A stretch of DNA of 64,000 nt, taken from assembly GCF_025961575.1 (NCBI RefSeq), contig NZ_JAOQNX010000002.1, forward strand, positions 124,001 through 188,000, read 5' to 3'. Shown piece after piece: positions 25,374 to 35,357 of the stretch. Every line of letters begins with the position of its first letter. The first letter of the stretch is position 1. The position numbers were made by a program, and so were the translations under genes. A model generated the notes under the pieces. That model ran no database searches, was not told the origin of the DNA, and saw only the letters and a program-made list of their open reading frames with translations. This DNA is from Rhodoblastus acidophilus (GTDB lineage Bacteria; Pseudomonadota; Alphaproteobacteria; Rhizobiales; Beijerinckiaceae).

Positions 25374-25413
25374 GTGTTCCTCCCGTTTGTTGGCGAGAAT
25401 TTGGCGACAATTT

Positions 25414-26316
25414 TTACGGCGCGCGACTCGACGTTGGTACAGGGCGGCGGGCGAAGACGGTGATCGCCAGCCCGGCGAGCACGACCACAATGCCGACGAG
25501 CGTCGCGGCGCCCAAGCTTTCGCCAAAAACCCAGGCCGCGCCGGACAGGCCGAACACCGGGACCAGCAGCGAAAACGGCGCGACCTGGGCCACGGGATGG
25601 CGGCTGAGCAGCCAGGTCCACAGCCCGAACCCGATCATGGTCGCGCCATAGGCCAAAAAAGCCGCGCCGCCCCAGACCGCCAGATTGGGATGGGTGAAGG
25701 CGTGGATGATCGCCGCATGGTCCTCCGCCAGCCAGGACAAAGCCAGCAACGGCGCCGGCGCGACGAGGCTCGACCAGGCGATGAAGCCGAAGACGTGGAT
25801 TTTTCCGGCGCGGATCGAGAACAGGTTTCCAGACGCCCAGAACATCGCCGCGCCGATCACCGCCAGGAACGGCAGGATCGGGGCGGACAGGCCGCGTGAA
25901 AGCCCGATCAGCGCGACGCCTGACAGCGCCACCCCTGCCCCGATCATTTGCGCGGCGCGCGGTCTTTGGCCGAGTGCGATCCAGGCGAGCAGGATGGTGA
26001 AAATGGATTGGGTCTGGATCACCAGCGACGCCAGACCCGCCGGCATGCCCCAGCGGATCGCCAGAAAAAGCAGGCCGAACTGGCCGACGCCGATGCACAG
26101 GCCATAGCCGATCAGGTCGATCAGGCGCGCTTTCGGGCGCGGAACGAACAGCACGGCGGGAAAGGCGGCGAGGATGAAACGCATCGCCGTAAACGCGAGC
26201 GGCGGCGCCTCCGCGACACCCGCCTTGATGGCGATGAAGCTGAACCCCCACAGCGCCGCAATGAGCACGGCCAACAGCAAATCGCGGACAGGAAGGTTGT
26301 CCTGCGCGCTCCTCAC
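25414..26316 (-). CDS. EamA/DMT-family transporter
   Basis: A 300-aa protein of about ten helices in two EamA repeats: LLAVLIAALWGFSFIAIKAG and FLAVIGAAMFWASGNLFSIR, ending with LVGIVVVLAGLAITVFA. DMT exporters move amino acids or other metabolites. The start GTG 26316 overlaps the ppx stop (GTGA) and has GGAG five bases before it, which indicates translational coupling. This is the third gene of a ppk-ppx-eamA operon. Confidence 0.88.
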   Translation of the reverse strand: MRSAQDNLPVRDLLLAVLIAALWGFSFIAIKAGVAEAPPLAFTAMRFILAAFPAVLFVPRPKARLIDLIGYGLCIGVGQFGLLFLAIRWGMPAGLASLVIQTQSIFTILLAWIALGQRPRAAQMIGAGVALSGVALIGLSRGLSAPILPFLAVIGAAMFWASGNLFSIRAGKIHVFGFIAWSSLVAPAPLLALSWLAEDHAAIIHAFTHPNLAVWGGAAFLAYGATMIGFGLWTWLLSRHPVAQVAPFSLLVPVFGLSGAAWVFGESLGAATLVGIVVVLAGLAITVFARRPVPTSSRAP

Positions 26317-27815
26317 TTGATCTCCAGCGCCGGCTTGCGCCCGAGCAGCCGCGCCAATTGCTTCATGCGGCCGGCGAGCCGCTCGCCCGCAAGGTCGGCG
26401 AGGTCGGGCGGCAGAGTCAATAAAAGTTCGCCGCGCGCGCAGGTGAGTTTGACACGGGCCAGAACCCCGGGGCTGGAGGCCGAAATGATATAGGCGACGC
26501 GTTGCAGCGCGCCCATGATCCGGGCGCGATCCATCAGGCGCGGGGTGGCGAGGCCGCGAATGAGCGGATTGACGTCCTCGTCCATGCCGATGTGGCGATA
26601 GGCCACGGCCATGCCGAGATAGGCGCGGCCTGCATGGTCCACGCCCATGGTGGGCGTGTTGGCGAGCAGGTCCATGGCCAGCAACGCGCGATGGTCCGGG
26701 GAGGTACGCCAGCCGATGTCGCCAAAGAGGCAGGCGGCGTGGCGCAGCCGCTTTTCTTCCGCCGTCTCGTGCAGCTGGCTCGATGCGAAAAAGGCGTCGG
26801 TCCAGTGGATCATGTCCTCGCCATGGCGCGGCGCGCGCGAGCGCAACAGATTGTAAGCGCGCGCCGCCTCCAGCAGCGGGTCCTGCGCCCGCGTCGCCGC
26901 GTCGAGCCGGTCGAACAGCAGGCCCTCGCGCACGCCGCCGATCGAAATCACGATCCGCGACGGTTTGCCGCGGCGGATGATTTCCTCCAGCGCCACCGCG
27001 CCATAGGCGAGCGAGGGGCGGCGCTGCTGCGACACCACGCCGACGGAAACCAGCGCTTCGCTGTCGACGCGCTCGACCAGAGCGGCGAAATCCAGCGCGT
27101 CGCGCGCCGGGATCACATAGCCGTGCATGACATCGAGCGGGTAGTTGCGCTGGTGCATGTGCAGTTTCGCCAGCGCCCGCCAGGTGCCGCCCACCGCATA
27201 AAAGGTGCGCCCGCGCAGGGCCTCGAGCGGCGCCGCTTCGGCGAGCGCCTGACGGGCGATCTTCACCGCCGTCTTGGGCGAGCCGCCGGAGGCGTCCATC
27301 AGCGCGAGCGCGCCGAGTTTGAGCGACACGCCGGAGCCGCAGCGGCCCGCCTTGACGTCGATCAGCTCCAGCGAGCCGCCGCCGAGATCGCCGACCACGC
27401 CATCGGCGTCGTGGAAGGTGGAGATGACGCCGAGCGCCGACAATTCGGCCTCGCGGGTGCCCGAAATCAGTTCGATGGGCCGGCCGATGGCCTCGCCGGC
27501 CGCGGCGAGGAAGGCCGGGCCATTGGCGGCGTCGCGCGCCGCCGCCGTGGCGATCGGCCTGATATCGTCGATCTCCATGATTTCGCAGAGTTTGCGAAAG
27601 CGGCGCAGCGAGGCCAAAGCCCGCTCGACCCCCTCGGCGGCGAGTTCGCCCGTGGTGGTGACGCCACGGCCGAGGCCGCACATGGCCTTTTCGTTGAAAA
27701 TCGGCGCGGGCGAACGCGTCACCCCCTCATAGGCGACGAGGCGCACGGAATTGGAGCCGATGTCGACGATGGCCGTCGGTTTGACCCCGGGCAGCCGGCC
27801 TTGACCCTGATGCAT
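26313..27815 (-). CDS. ppx: Exopolyphosphatase (Ppx/GppA family)
   Basis: A 500-aa protein with the ASKHA-fold Ppx/GppA domain: AIVDIGSNSVRLVAYEG (phosphate 1 loop), IATAAARDAANG, GVVGDLGGGSLEL (phosphate 2), and VGGTWRALAKLHMHQ. The C-terminal part resembles an HD-like helical domain (LFGDIGWRTSPDHRALLAMD). It hydrolyses terminal phosphates of polyphosphate or pppGpp. ATG 27815 lies 1 bp after the ppk stop, so kinase and phosphatase for polyphosphate are co-expressed. Confidence 0.93.
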   Translation of the reverse strand: MHQGQGRLPGVKPTAIVDIGSNSVRLVAYEGVTRSPAPIFNEKAMCGLGRGVTTTGELAAEGVERALASLRRFRKLCEIMEIDDIRPIATAAARDAANGPAFLAAAGEAIGRPIELISGTREAELSALGVISTFHDADGVVGDLGGGSLELIDVKAGRCGSGVSLKLGALALMDASGGSPKTAVKIARQALAEAAPLEALRGRTFYAVGGTWRALAKLHMHQRNYPLDVMHGYVIPARDALDFAALVERVDSEALVSVGVVSQQRRPSLAYGAVALEEIIRRGKPSRIVISIGGVREGLLFDRLDAATRAQDPLLEAARAYNLLRSRAPRHGEDMIHWTDAFFASSQLHETAEEKRLRHAACLFGDIGWRTSPDHRALLAMDLLANTPTMGVDHAGRAYLGMAVAYRHIGMDEDVNPLIRGLATPRLMDRARIMGALQRVAYIISASSPGVLARVKLTCARGELLLTLPPDLADLAGERLAGRMKQLARLLGRKPALEIK

Positions 27816-27816
27816 T

Positions 27817-30042
27817 TCAGTGCCGTTCGCGCTTCTTGAACAGAGGTTTGGGGCTCGACTCGCGCAAGCTCTTGCCGCGCCCGGACAGCGACGGATTGGT
27901 CATGAAATATTTGTGCAGGTTGAATGGTTCCTCGTTCGGCTGGCGCTCCATATGGACGGAGGAGCCGTCGGGCAGGATGCGATAGGACTGCTGGTTGTCG
28001 AGCATGTTGCCGACCAGGATCTGGTCCAGAACCTGTTCGTGCGTGGTCGGATTGGTGACCGGCAGCAGGGATTCGACGCGGCGGTCGAGATTGCGCTGCA
28101 TCAGATCGGCCGAGGAAATGTAGACGCAGGCCTTCTTGTGCGGCAGGCCGTAGCCGCCGCCGAAGGCGTAGATGCGGGTGTGCTCGAGAAAACGCCCGAT
28201 CACCGATTTGACCCGGATGTTTTCGGACAGGCCCGGCACGCCCGGACGCAGGCAGCAGATGCCGCGCACCACGAGATCGATGGAGACGCCGGCCTGGCTG
28301 GCGTCATAGAGCGCGTCGATCATTTCGGGATCGACCAGGGCGTTGCATTTGAGCCAGATCGCCGCCGGGCGTCCCGCCTTGGCGAAAGCGACCTCCTCGG
28401 CGATATGGCCGAGCAGTTTCTTCTTCAGCGAGATCGGCGAGACCGCCATGCGCTCGAGGCCAACGGGCTCGGCATAGCCGGTGATGTAGTTGAAGATGCG
28501 CGAGACGTCGCGCCCCACTGCCGGGTCGGCGGTGAACAGCGAGACGTCGGTGTAAATCTTGGCGGTGATCGGGTGATAATTGCCGGTGCCGATATGGCAA
28601 TAAGTGGCGAGTCCGCCGCTCTCGCGCCGCACGACGATCGACAATTTGGCGTGGGTCTTCAACTCGATGAAGCCGAACACGACTTGCGCGCCGGCGCGTT
28701 CGAGATCGCGCGCCCAGCGAATATTCGCCTCCTCGTCGAAGCGGGCCTTGAGCTCGACCAGAGCGGTGACCGACTTGCCCGCCTCGGCCGCCTCGACCAA
28801 AGCGCGCACGATCGGGCTGTCCGACGAGGTGCGGTAAAGCGTCTGCTTGATGGCGACGACATTGGGGTCGCGCGCCGCCTGCATCAGGAACTGCACCACC
28901 GCGTCAAAGCTTTCATAGGGGTGGTGGACGACGAGGTCCTTCTGCTTGATGGCGAGCAGGATGTCGCCGCCGTTATCGCGCACGCGCTCGGGAAAGCGCG
29001 GGGTGTAGGGGGTGAATTTCAGGTCCTGGCGCGGCAGGGAGACGACTTCCGAAAGGTCTTTCAGCGCCAGCATGCCGTCGAGCGCGATGACCTCGTCGGC
29101 TTCGACATCGAGTTCCTCGGCGACGAAGGCGCGCAGGTCGGCCGGCATTTGCGCGTCGGTTTCGAGGCGGATCACCGAGCCGCGGCGGCGCCGCTTCAGA
29201 GCGGTTTCGAACAGGCGGACGAGGTCTTCCGCCTCCTCTTCGACTTCGAGATCGCTGTCGCGGACGATGCGGAACAGCCCCCTGCCCTTCACCGCATAGC
29301 CCGGGAACAGCTTTTGGATGTGGGTGAGGATCAGCGCCTCCATCGACACCAGGCGGAAGCCGCCGCCCGGCGTCTCCGGCAGGCGGACGAAACGCTCGAT
29401 GTTCTGCGGCACGCGCACCAGCGCCTTCATCCGCTCGTGGCCGCTCGCCTCCTCGAGGTCGAGCGCGAGCGACAGGCCGAGGTTGGGAATGAAGGGGAAG
29501 GGATGAGCGGGATCGACCGCCAGCGGCGTCAGAATCGGAAAAACGTGCTGGAAGAAATAATCGTCCAGCCAGAGCTTTTCTGACTTGGACAACTCATCCG
29601 CATTGACGATGGAGATTCCCTCGCCAAACAGCTCTTCTTGCAGGTCATGCCAGCGCCGGGTCTGCTCGCGCGCCAAAAGGCTGACGCGGGCGTGGATGAG
29701 CGGCAATTGCTCGGCGGGCGACAAGCCGTCGTCGCTAGGCGTTTCGACGCCGCTGCGCAATTGCCCGCGCAGACCGGCGACGCGCACCATGAAGAATTCG
29801 TCGAGATTGTTGGCGGAAATCGAGACGAAACGCACCCGCTCCAGCAGGGGATGGCTGGGATTGGAGGCCTCCAGCAGGACGCGGCGGTTGAACTCGAGCC
29901 AGGACAATTCGCGGTTGATGAAACGTTTGGGCGAGCTCCGCAGGTTTTCGTCGGCGAGCGCGGCGTCGGCCGGCTGGGTCATCGCGCTTACGGGTTGCAT
30001 CACCTCGGTCATCTCGTTTCGCTTTCTGGTTGGCCGCGACAT
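27817..30042 (-). CDS. ppk: Polyphosphate kinase 1
   Basis: A 741-aa protein with the full PPK1 architecture. Seen: N-terminal [16 protein letters not shown], middle [20 protein letters not shown], the autophosphorylated His in [17 protein letters not shown] and the second His in [13 protein letters not shown]. It reversibly polymerises phosphate from ATP. The C-terminus ([20 protein letters not shown]) is basic. ATG 30042 is the first start; an ATG eleven codons in (MTEVMQPV) is possible. It is the promoter-proximal gene of the ppk-ppx-eamA operon. Confidence 0.96.
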   Translation of the reverse strand: MSRPTRKRNEMTEVMQPVSAMTQPADAALADENLRSSPKRFINRELSWLEFNRRVLLEASNPSHPLLERVRFVSISANNLDEFFMVRVAGLRGQLRSGVETPSDDGLSPAEQLPLIHARVSLLAREQTRRWHDLQEELFGEGISIVNADELSKSEKLWLDDYFFQHVFPILTPLAVDPAHPFPFIPNLGLSLALDLEEASGHERMKALVRVPQNIERFVRLPETPGGGFRLVSMEALILTHIQKLFPGYAVKGRGLFRIVRDSDLEVEEEAEDLVRLFETALKRRRRGSVIRLETDAQMPADLRAFVAEELDVEADEVIALDGMLALKDLSEVVSLPRQDLKFTPYTPRFPERVRDNGGDILLAIKQKDLVVHHPYESFDAVVQFLMQAARDPNVVAIKQTLYRTSSDSPIVRALVEAAEAGKSVTALVELKARFDEEANIRWARDLERAGAQVVFGFIELKTHAKLSIVVRRESGGLATYCHIGTGNYHPITAKIYTDVSLFTADPAVGRDVSRIFNYITGYAEPVGLERMAVSPISLKKKLLGHIAEEVAFAKAGRPAAIWLKCNALVDPEMIDALYDASQAGVSIDLVVRGICCLRPGVPGLSENIRVKSVIGRFLEHTRIYAFGGGYGLPHKKACVYISSADLMQRNLDRRVESLLPVTNPTTHEQVLDQILVGNMLDNQQSYRILPDGSSVHMERQPNEEPFNLHKYFMTNPSLSGRGKSLRESSPKPLFKKRERH

Positions 30043-30066
30043 ATTGTCCCCCCGGCCCGTCGCAGG

Positions 30067-30756
30067 TCAATCGCCGTCGTCTTCGCCGCAGCCGAATCGC
30101 GGATTCGCGCGCAAAAAGGCGCCGGCGAAGGCGCGAGTCACCGCCCGTCCCTGGGCCAAGGCCTCGCGGTCGAGCGCCTCCACCAGTTCCGCGCAGGCGG
30201 CGAGCGAGCGCTCGATGCGCGCGGCGAGATAGGAGATCGTCGTCTCCTCCACGCGAATCTGCCGGTCGTCGAACAGTTTGATCAGGATGGCGGCGATGAA
30301 AATTTCGTCGGGCGCGGCGATCTCTGCCTGAGGCATGCGACGCAAACGTGACAGCAGGTCCGGCGTCCGCACGCCCCAGAAATCCGGCGGGCGGGACGCC
30401 GTCAGCATCAGCGCGCCGCCGCTCTCGGTGAACAGATTGATGAGATGGAACAGCTCCTTTTCCGGCGCCTGTTCCGCGTCCTCCAGCAGCAATGCTTTCT
30501 CTGCCCCCAGGATGGGGGGGATGGCGGCGTCCATGGCGCCGGCTGCAAAAATCTTGGCGCCCGACCGAAAAGCCCAGATCGCGCCCAGATGGCTCTTGCC
30601 CGAGCCCTTGGGGCCGCTGAGCAGCAGCATGTTGCGCGGCCAGTTCGGCCACAGGCGCACCAGCGCAAGCGCCTGCGCGTTGCACGGGTTTTCGAGAAAA
30701 TCCTCTTCGCCGTATCTGGGCGAAAGCCGCAGGTCCAGCGGCAATTGCCCCGTCAT
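30067..30756 (-). CDS. hda: DnaA-related regulatory inactivator Hda (HdaA)
   Basis: A 229-aa AAA+ protein: N-terminal QLPLDLRLSPRYGEEDF with the clamp-binding QLPLDL motif, Walker A GPKGSGKSHLGAIW, Walker B LLLEDAE, and sensor region TASRPPDFWGVRTPDLLSRL with the Arg. It lacks DnaA's DNA-binding domain IV, so it is Hda and not DnaA. With the beta clamp it stimulates DnaA-ATP hydrolysis and limits re-initiation. The AI-2E permease stop overlaps its ATG by 4 bp, a coupling common in alphaproteobacteria. Confidence 0.92.
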   Translation of the reverse strand: MTGQLPLDLRLSPRYGEEDFLENPCNAQALALVRLWPNWPRNMLLLSGPKGSGKSHLGAIWAFRSGAKIFAAGAMDAAIPPILGAEKALLLEDAEQAPEKELFHLINLFTESGGALMLTASRPPDFWGVRTPDLLSRLRRMPQAEIAAPDEIFIAAILIKLFDDRQIRVEETTISYLAARIERSLAACAELVEALDREALAQGRAVTRAFAGAFLRANPRFGCGEDDGD

Positions 30757-31859
30757 GGCGTGTCGAGGTCCATCCCGTGGAACAGCGGGCTCTTCTTATA
30801 GCGGGCGGCGGCGAAGCGGACGAGGACGCCGAAGGCGGCCGCCGCCGGCACGGCCATAATCATGCCGACAAAGCCGAACAGGCTGCCGAAGGCGAGCAAG
30901 GCGAAGATCAGCCAGACCGGATGCAGGCCGACGGAGCCGCCGACCAGTTTGGGGGTCAAGAAATTGCCTTCGAGGAACTGGCCGGCGAAGACCACGCCCA
31001 TGGCCATGCCGAACAGTCCGAGATGCGGCCAGCCCTGGACGATGGCGACCACGGCGGCGAACACCAGCGCCGTGAGCGAGCCGACATAGGGAATGAAGCT
31101 GAGCAGGCCCGCCGAGGTTCCGATCAGGAAGCCGAAATTGAGCCCGATGAGCGACAGGCCGACGCCGTACCAGAGGCCCAGGAAAAGACAGACCAGCGAT
31201 TGGCCGCGCAGAAAACCGCTCAGGGCGCGGTCGATGTCGCCGGCGATTTCGAGGACGGAGGGACGGTGGCGCGGCGGCACCAGGCTGTAGAGCACGGCGA
31301 TCATCTTGTCCCAGTCGAGCAGCAGGTAGAAGGTGACGACCGGGGTGATGACGGTGAGGGTGACGATGCCGACCAGCGCCTGTCCGCCGGACCAGATCCC
31401 TTTCAGGAAATTGCCGAACCATTGCACGCCCTGGCCGACGAAATTGCCCAGGCTCTTTTGAATGGATTCGCTGGCGTTGGCGCCGTCGAGGCCGAAGCGC
31501 TGCAGCCACTCGCCGCCATATTTTTGCAGAAGCTCGGCGGCCTGCTCGGTGGCGAGGGTTTGCAGCTTGGCGGCATAGACCGGCAGGCTTTCGGCGAATC
31601 CCACGACCTGACGGCCCAAAACCGGCGCGAGGACGAAAATGACGATGGTCAGCACGACGACGAAAGCCGCGACGATCACCAGCGTCGCCAGCAGGCGGCT
31701 CAGGCCGAGTTTTTCCAGACGGTCGGCGACGGGGTCGAGGACATAGCCCAGAATCAGCGCGGCGACGAAGGGCGCCAGGACGCTTGCGAACATGTAAAGG
31801 CCCAGGCTGGCGAGCACCAGCATCAGGAGCCAGAACGCGACCTGCCATTCGATGCGCAT
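30753..31859 (-). CDS. AI-2E family transporter
   Basis: A 368-aa membrane permease paralogous to 16170-17243. Seen: VLAPFVAALILGYVLDPVAD, then GLLSFIPYVGSLTALVFAAV, LEGNFLTPKLVGGSVGLHPV and SLFGFVGMIMAVPAAAAFGV. The substrate is unknown. It is translationally coupled (ATGA) to hda and follows the phosphatidyltransferase gene by 21 bp, so the three probably form one operon. Confidence 0.88.
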   Translation of the reverse strand: MRIEWQVAFWLLMLVLASLGLYMFASVLAPFVAALILGYVLDPVADRLEKLGLSRLLATLVIVAAFVVVLTIVIFVLAPVLGRQVVGFAESLPVYAAKLQTLATEQAAELLQKYGGEWLQRFGLDGANASESIQKSLGNFVGQGVQWFGNFLKGIWSGGQALVGIVTLTVITPVVTFYLLLDWDKMIAVLYSLVPPRHRPSVLEIAGDIDRALSGFLRGQSLVCLFLGLWYGVGLSLIGLNFGFLIGTSAGLLSFIPYVGSLTALVFAAVVAIVQGWPHLGLFGMAMGVVFAGQFLEGNFLTPKLVGGSVGLHPVWLIFALLAFGSLFGFVGMIMAVPAAAAFGVLVRFAAARYKKSPLFHGMDLDTP

Positions 31860-31880
31860 CCGCCAGACCTCGACATTCCA

Positions 31881-32426
31881 TCACGCCGTCATATGCGCGA
31901 CCCAACGTCTGCAATAGGCCGCCAGCGAGGCCAAGGTCAATGCCGCCACGATCCAGACCCCAGCGGTGAACCACGGCATCGGGAACGGGAAGGCCAAGGC
32001 GGCAAGCAGCAGCACGACAAAGGCGATCTGCGCCGCCGTATTGGCCTTGGAGAGGAAATGCGGCTGGATGGTCATCGGCTTGTCCATCATCCAGCACAAC
32101 AGCACCGCGCCGACGATCATCAGGTCGCGCGACACCACCAGAGTGGCGAGGTAAAAGGGGATCAGGCCGATCGCCGCCAGGGTCACGTAATTGCAGACCA
32201 GGAGCGCCTTGTCGGCGAGGGCGTCGAGATAGGCGCCGAGTTCCGAGCGCAGATCGAAGCGCCGGGCGATCCAGCCGTCCAGCGCATCCGAGAGGCCAGC
32301 GACCAGGAAAATGGCGAGCGCCTCGGGCCAACGCCGCTCCACGATCATATTGACCGAAAGCGGCGCGAGCATGAGGCGCGCGAGACTGATCAGATTGGGA
32401 ACGAAGGCGAACCAGGTCTTGACCAT
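31881..32426 (-). CDS. CDP-alcohol phosphatidyltransferase
   Basis: A 181-aa membrane enzyme with the complete CDP-OH-P motif, split here as LSDALDGWIARRFDLRSELG and AYLDALADK (D-x2-D-G-x2-A-R-x8-G-x3-D-x3-D). About five helices. PgsA-like members make phosphatidylglycerophosphate or cardiolipin; which alcohol is used cannot be told. ATG 32426 is preceded by CTCCATGG without a strong ribosome site. First gene of the operon with AI-2E and hda. Confidence 0.88.
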   Translation of the reverse strand: MVKTWFAFVPNLISLARLMLAPLSVNMIVERRWPEALAIFLVAGLSDALDGWIARRFDLRSELGAYLDALADKALLVCNYVTLAAIGLIPFYLATLVVSRDLMIVGAVLLCWMMDKPMTIQPHFLSKANTAAQIAFVVLLLAALAFPFPMPWFTAGVWIVAALTLASLAAYCRRWVAHMTA

Positions 32427-32588
32427 GGAGACTCGACGCCGGAGCGATCCGGCGGAGGCCGGCTCGCTCCATGGCTCCAGTTTGCTGTTTGACTCTTGCC
32501 GCTTAACCGGCGTCGCCGGTTGAACGGGCGCGCGCCACTATGGGGGAGGCGTTCCGGCGCGGCAAGGCGCCGGAATCGCCCAGTCCCG

Positions 32589-33998
32589 TCAGGCGGAGGC
32601 TTCGGTGGGCGCCGCCGGCCGGCGACGGCGCAGCAGCGGGATCATGGTGACGATCGCCGCCAGCAGGAACAGGATTTCAATGCTGTAGACGACATTGTAG
32701 GGGGTGGCCGGACCGAAGAAATCGGCGCCCGGCGTGGCCGCGACCGTATCGCGGATCACGCCGCCCAGGGCGATGGCGATACCGGCGGCCGAGGCCTGGA
32801 CCGCGCCCCAGGCGCCCAGCGCCAGACCGGCCTGCTCTTCCGGGGCCAGATTCATCGTCGCCGTCAGCGTGCCATGGCCGAACAGGCCCGCGCCGAAGCC
32901 GATCAAGGCGGTGCCAATGGCGAACAGCGCCATGGAATTGCCCAGCGGCGCCGAGAAAATCACGCAGAGGAAGGCGGGAATGCCGACCAGCGCGCCGTAA
33001 CAAGCCATCAGGAACGGATCCATGCCGCGGCTGAGCACGCGCGAGGCCAGGCCGAAGCCCAGCAGACCGCCGATGGCGAGCGCCGCCGTCAGTTTCGTGG
33101 TCTGAGACACGGCCAAGTGCAGGATCTGGCCGCCATAGGGTTCGAGCAACACGTCTTCCATGCTGAAGGCCATGGTGCCGAGGCCGACGGCGATCAGACG
33201 GCGCTTGGCGCCAAGGCCAGCCGTAAAAGTGGTCCAGGCCTCGCGGAAGGACGGCTGCTTGCGCTCCACCTTCGGCCCCGTATAGGGCGTGCGCGCCTCC
33301 TGCTGCCACATGGCGATAACGTTGAGAACCATGGTGGCGACGGCGGCGCCTTGAATCACCTGGATCAGGCGCGCGGGGCTGAAATCGGCCAATGCGGCGC
33401 CGAACACCTGGGCGCAGATGATCATGCCGAGCAGCAGCATGACATACATCAGGCCCACGACCTTGGGCTGCGATTCGACCGGAGCGAGATCGGTGGCCAG
33501 CGCCAGACCCACCGTCTGGATCATGTGCAGGCCGGCGCCGACCAGCAGGAAGGACAGACCGCCGCAGGCATAGCCGATCCATTCCGGCGTGTTCACGGAT
33601 TCGCCGAATTTGGTCAGAACCAGGATGGCGAAGGGCATGATGGCGAGGCCGCCGAACTGCAGCAGCGTGCCCTGCCAGATATAGGGGACGCGCTTCCAGC
33701 CGAGCGCCGAAACATGGTTGTCAGAGCGGAAGCCGATCAGCGCGCGCAGCGGGGCGAAAACCAGCGGCAGCGAAATCATGATGCCGACCAGCGAGGCCGG
33801 CGCGCCCAGTTCGACGATCATGACGCGGTTGAGCGTGCCGACCAGCAGAACCAGCGCCATGCCGACCGAAACCTGGAACAGGGAAAGGCGCAGAAGCCGG
33901 GACAGCGGCAGGTCCGGCGTGGCGGCATCGGCGAACGGGAGATACTTGCTCCCGAGGTTCACCCATTTCTGCATCAACTTGGCGCTGAGAGGATTCAT
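32589..33998 (-). CDS. pucC: PucC LH2 antenna assembly protein
   Basis: A 469-aa, 12-helix protein of the BCH2/PucC branch of the major facilitator superfamily. Seen: LPLSRLLRLSLFQVSVGMAL, LNRVMIVELGAPASLVG, RSDNHVSALGWKRVPYIWQG and MEDVLLEPYGGQILHL, all typical of PucC/LhaA/BchP-associated proteins. It is needed for LH2 assembly, probably by delivering or shielding bacteriochlorophyll. I start at ATG 33998 (MNPLSAKL, matching PucC of relatives from memory); an in-frame TTG at 34040 lies inside the pucBA1 downstream hairpin and is unlikely. It is downstream of and parallel to the pucBA array, so read-through past the hairpin could express it. Confidence 0.93.
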   Translation of the reverse strand: MNPLSAKLMQKWVNLGSKYLPFADAATPDLPLSRLLRLSLFQVSVGMALVLLVGTLNRVMIVELGAPASLVGIMISLPLVFAPLRALIGFRSDNHVSALGWKRVPYIWQGTLLQFGGLAIMPFAILVLTKFGESVNTPEWIGYACGGLSFLLVGAGLHMIQTVGLALATDLAPVESQPKVVGLMYVMLLLGMIICAQVFGAALADFSPARLIQVIQGAAVATMVLNVIAMWQQEARTPYTGPKVERKQPSFREAWTTFTAGLGAKRRLIAVGLGTMAFSMEDVLLEPYGGQILHLAVSQTTKLTAALAIGGLLGFGLASRVLSRGMDPFLMACYGALVGIPAFLCVIFSAPLGNSMALFAIGTALIGFGAGLFGHGTLTATMNLAPEEQAGLALGAWGAVQASAAGIAIALGGVIRDTVAATPGADFFGPATPYNVVYSIEILFLLAAIVTMIPLLRRRRPAAPTEASA

Positions 33999-34050
33999 GG
34001 ATGCGGCGGCCCGTTTTTGCGGCGGCGTTTGCTCCGCCAAGTATCAGAAA

Positions 34051-34077
34051 GCGGCCGGCGTCATGGACACCGGCCGC
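34051..34077 (-). terminator. Hairpin after pucBA1
   Basis: GCGGCCGG and CCGGCCGC flank an imperfect inner stem with an ATG loop. On the minus strand it is followed by TTTCTGATACTT. It lies between pucA1 and pucC and probably attenuates read-through rather than fully stopping it. Confidence 0.6.
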
Positions 34078-34131
34078 CAGAAAAACTCAGAAGTCGATCT
34101 GGCGTTGCGACACGCCAAATTCAACTTGGGA

Positions 34132-34317
34132 TCAGCCGACGGAGATCGTCTCGGTGATCGCGGCCTTCTTCAGACCACCCTGCCAATAGGCCTTGAACCA
34201 GGTGGTGTTGTTGAGGAGCGCGAGATGCACGAGGATCGCGATGACGGTGACGGAGCCCAGCAGAGCGGGGATGCCAACGGCCGGGTTAACGACGGTCCAG
34301 ATCTTGCCTTGGTTCAT
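34132..34317 (-). CDS. pucA: LH2 alpha apoprotein, copy 1 (divergent)
   Basis: 61 aa. N-terminal [20 protein letters not shown], one transmembrane helix with His31 (B850 ligand), and Tyr44-Trp45 that hydrogen-bond B850 in high-light LH2. It differs from the other copies in [18 protein letters not shown] (NN for SH, K for P) and in the C-terminal tail ITETISVG. Tails beyond KKAA are absent from the known mature alpha chain and are probably trimmed. TAAGGAG from the pucB stop serves as ribosome site. Confidence 0.96.
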   Translation of the reverse strand: MNQGKIWTVVNPAVGIPALLGSVTVIAILVHLALLNNTTWFKAYWQGGLKKAAITETISVG

Positions 34318-34329
34318 GATGAGAACTCC

Positions 34330-34458
34330 TTAGTGCAGCCAGGGGGTCAGCGAATAGGCGAGAACATGCGCAAAGAGCGCGATGACGCCAAACACGCGAG
34401 CGCCGTCAATGACGTGCTTGTGAAGTTCTTCGGCTTGCGCCTCGTTGAGTACAGCCAT
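34330..34458 (-). CDS. pucB: LH2 beta apoprotein, copy 1 (divergent)
   Basis: 42 aa, too short for many gene callers; read directly from the minus strand. Begins [20 protein letters not shown] and ends [13 protein letters not shown]. The B850-ligating His31 (30 in the mature chain) is kept. It is the most divergent of the five beta chains (HKHV for [11 protein letters not shown] for FLGLALV). AGGTGG stands close to the ATG at 34458. 12 bp separate it from pucA1. Confidence 0.95.
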   Translation of the reverse strand: MAVLNEAQAEELHKHVIDGARVFGVIALFAHVLAYSLTPWLH

Positions 34459-34489
34459 TGTCCACCTCTCAATAAAAGCCACTGTTTAT

Positions 34490-34614
34490 CGTGCGTTGAC
34501 CGCACGCGATTCTACACCTGTGGCTCGGCGACCGGCGCATCCGACGACAAGATCGTCAGCGGCAAGTGGACGTCACTATAGCTTGACAGACGTTCTTGTC
34601 AACGACGAATTACA
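34490..34614 (-). promoter_or_regulatory. pucBA1 promoter, PpsR-type site and leader hairpin
   Basis: Minus strand: -35 TTGACA (34602-34597), 16-bp spacer, -10 TATAGT (34580-34575). TGT-N12-ACA, the PpsR/CrtJ operator form, spans 34597-34614 over the -35. In the leader, CGTGCG/CGCACG pair around a 5-base loop (34490-34506). The leader is about 110 nt. Confidence 0.75.
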
Positions 34615-34657
34615 AATTTTTAATGTGGCAGACAGAAAAGCCAAGACGCTGAATTAT

Positions 34658-34694
34658 AAAAGAAAACCGGCCAGCGCCCGAGAGCGCTGGCCGG
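34658..34694 (-). terminator. Rho-independent terminator of pucBA2
   Basis: A perfect 11-bp stem (CCGGCCAGCGC and complement), 6-base loop, then TTTTCTTTT on the minus strand. Confidence 0.92.
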
Positions 34695-34739
34695 CGGATT
34701 TCAGCACTTGCGCGACATCGGAGGATGTCGCTGAAGCAC

Positions 34740-34925
34740 TCAGCCGAGAACGGTGGTCTCGATGGCCGCAGCCTTCTTCACACCACCCTGCCAGTAGGCC
34801 GGGAACCAGGTGGTGTTCGACAGGATCGCGAGGTGCACGAGCAGCGCGATAACGGTGACGGAGCCGAGCAGAGCGGGGATGCCGAAAGCCGGGTCAACGA
34901 CGGTCCAGATCTTGCCTTGGTTCAT
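34740..34925 (-). CDS. pucA: LH2 alpha apoprotein, copy 2
   Basis: 61 aa: [20 protein letters not shown], helix with His31, [16 protein letters not shown] and a tail [10 protein letters not shown]. Tyr44-Trp45 is present (B850-type). Asp replaces Asn at position 11, as in copy 4. It has Asn37 where copies 3-5 have His. The ribosome site is TAAGGAG at the pucB2 stop. Confidence 0.96.
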   Translation of the reverse strand: MNQGKIWTVVDPAFGIPALLGSVTVIALLVHLAILSNTTWFPAYWQGGVKKAAAIETTVLG

Positions 34926-34937
34926 GATCAGAACTCC

Positions 34938-35225
<288 letters not shown>

Positions 35226-35281
35226 ATTTTTTAATGTCGCGGAAAGCTGCGCGTCAGCAGGCGGCGGCGCCCCCCGGAATC

Positions 35282-35316
35282 AAAAAGCCGACCAACATCC
35301 GAAGATGCTGGCCGGC
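35282..35316 (-). terminator. Rho-independent terminator of pucBA3
   Basis: A 13-bp stem with two G-T pairs, a TTCG tetraloop (35303-35300), followed by TTTTT on the minus strand. Confidence 0.92.
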
Positions 35317-35357
35317 CCTAAGGCTTAGCCGACGTCAGGCGACGTCAGCGAAGGCGC

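Noticed and set aside
25414-27681. Minus-strand 755-codon frame covering ppx and the transporter
   Set aside because: Only the last 300 codons are a real protein (EamA); the first part is an out-of-frame reading of ppx.
30777-32492. Plus-strand 571-codon frame opposite the AI-2E gene
   Set aside because: Gln/Asp/Arg/Gly-rich antisense translation without domains.
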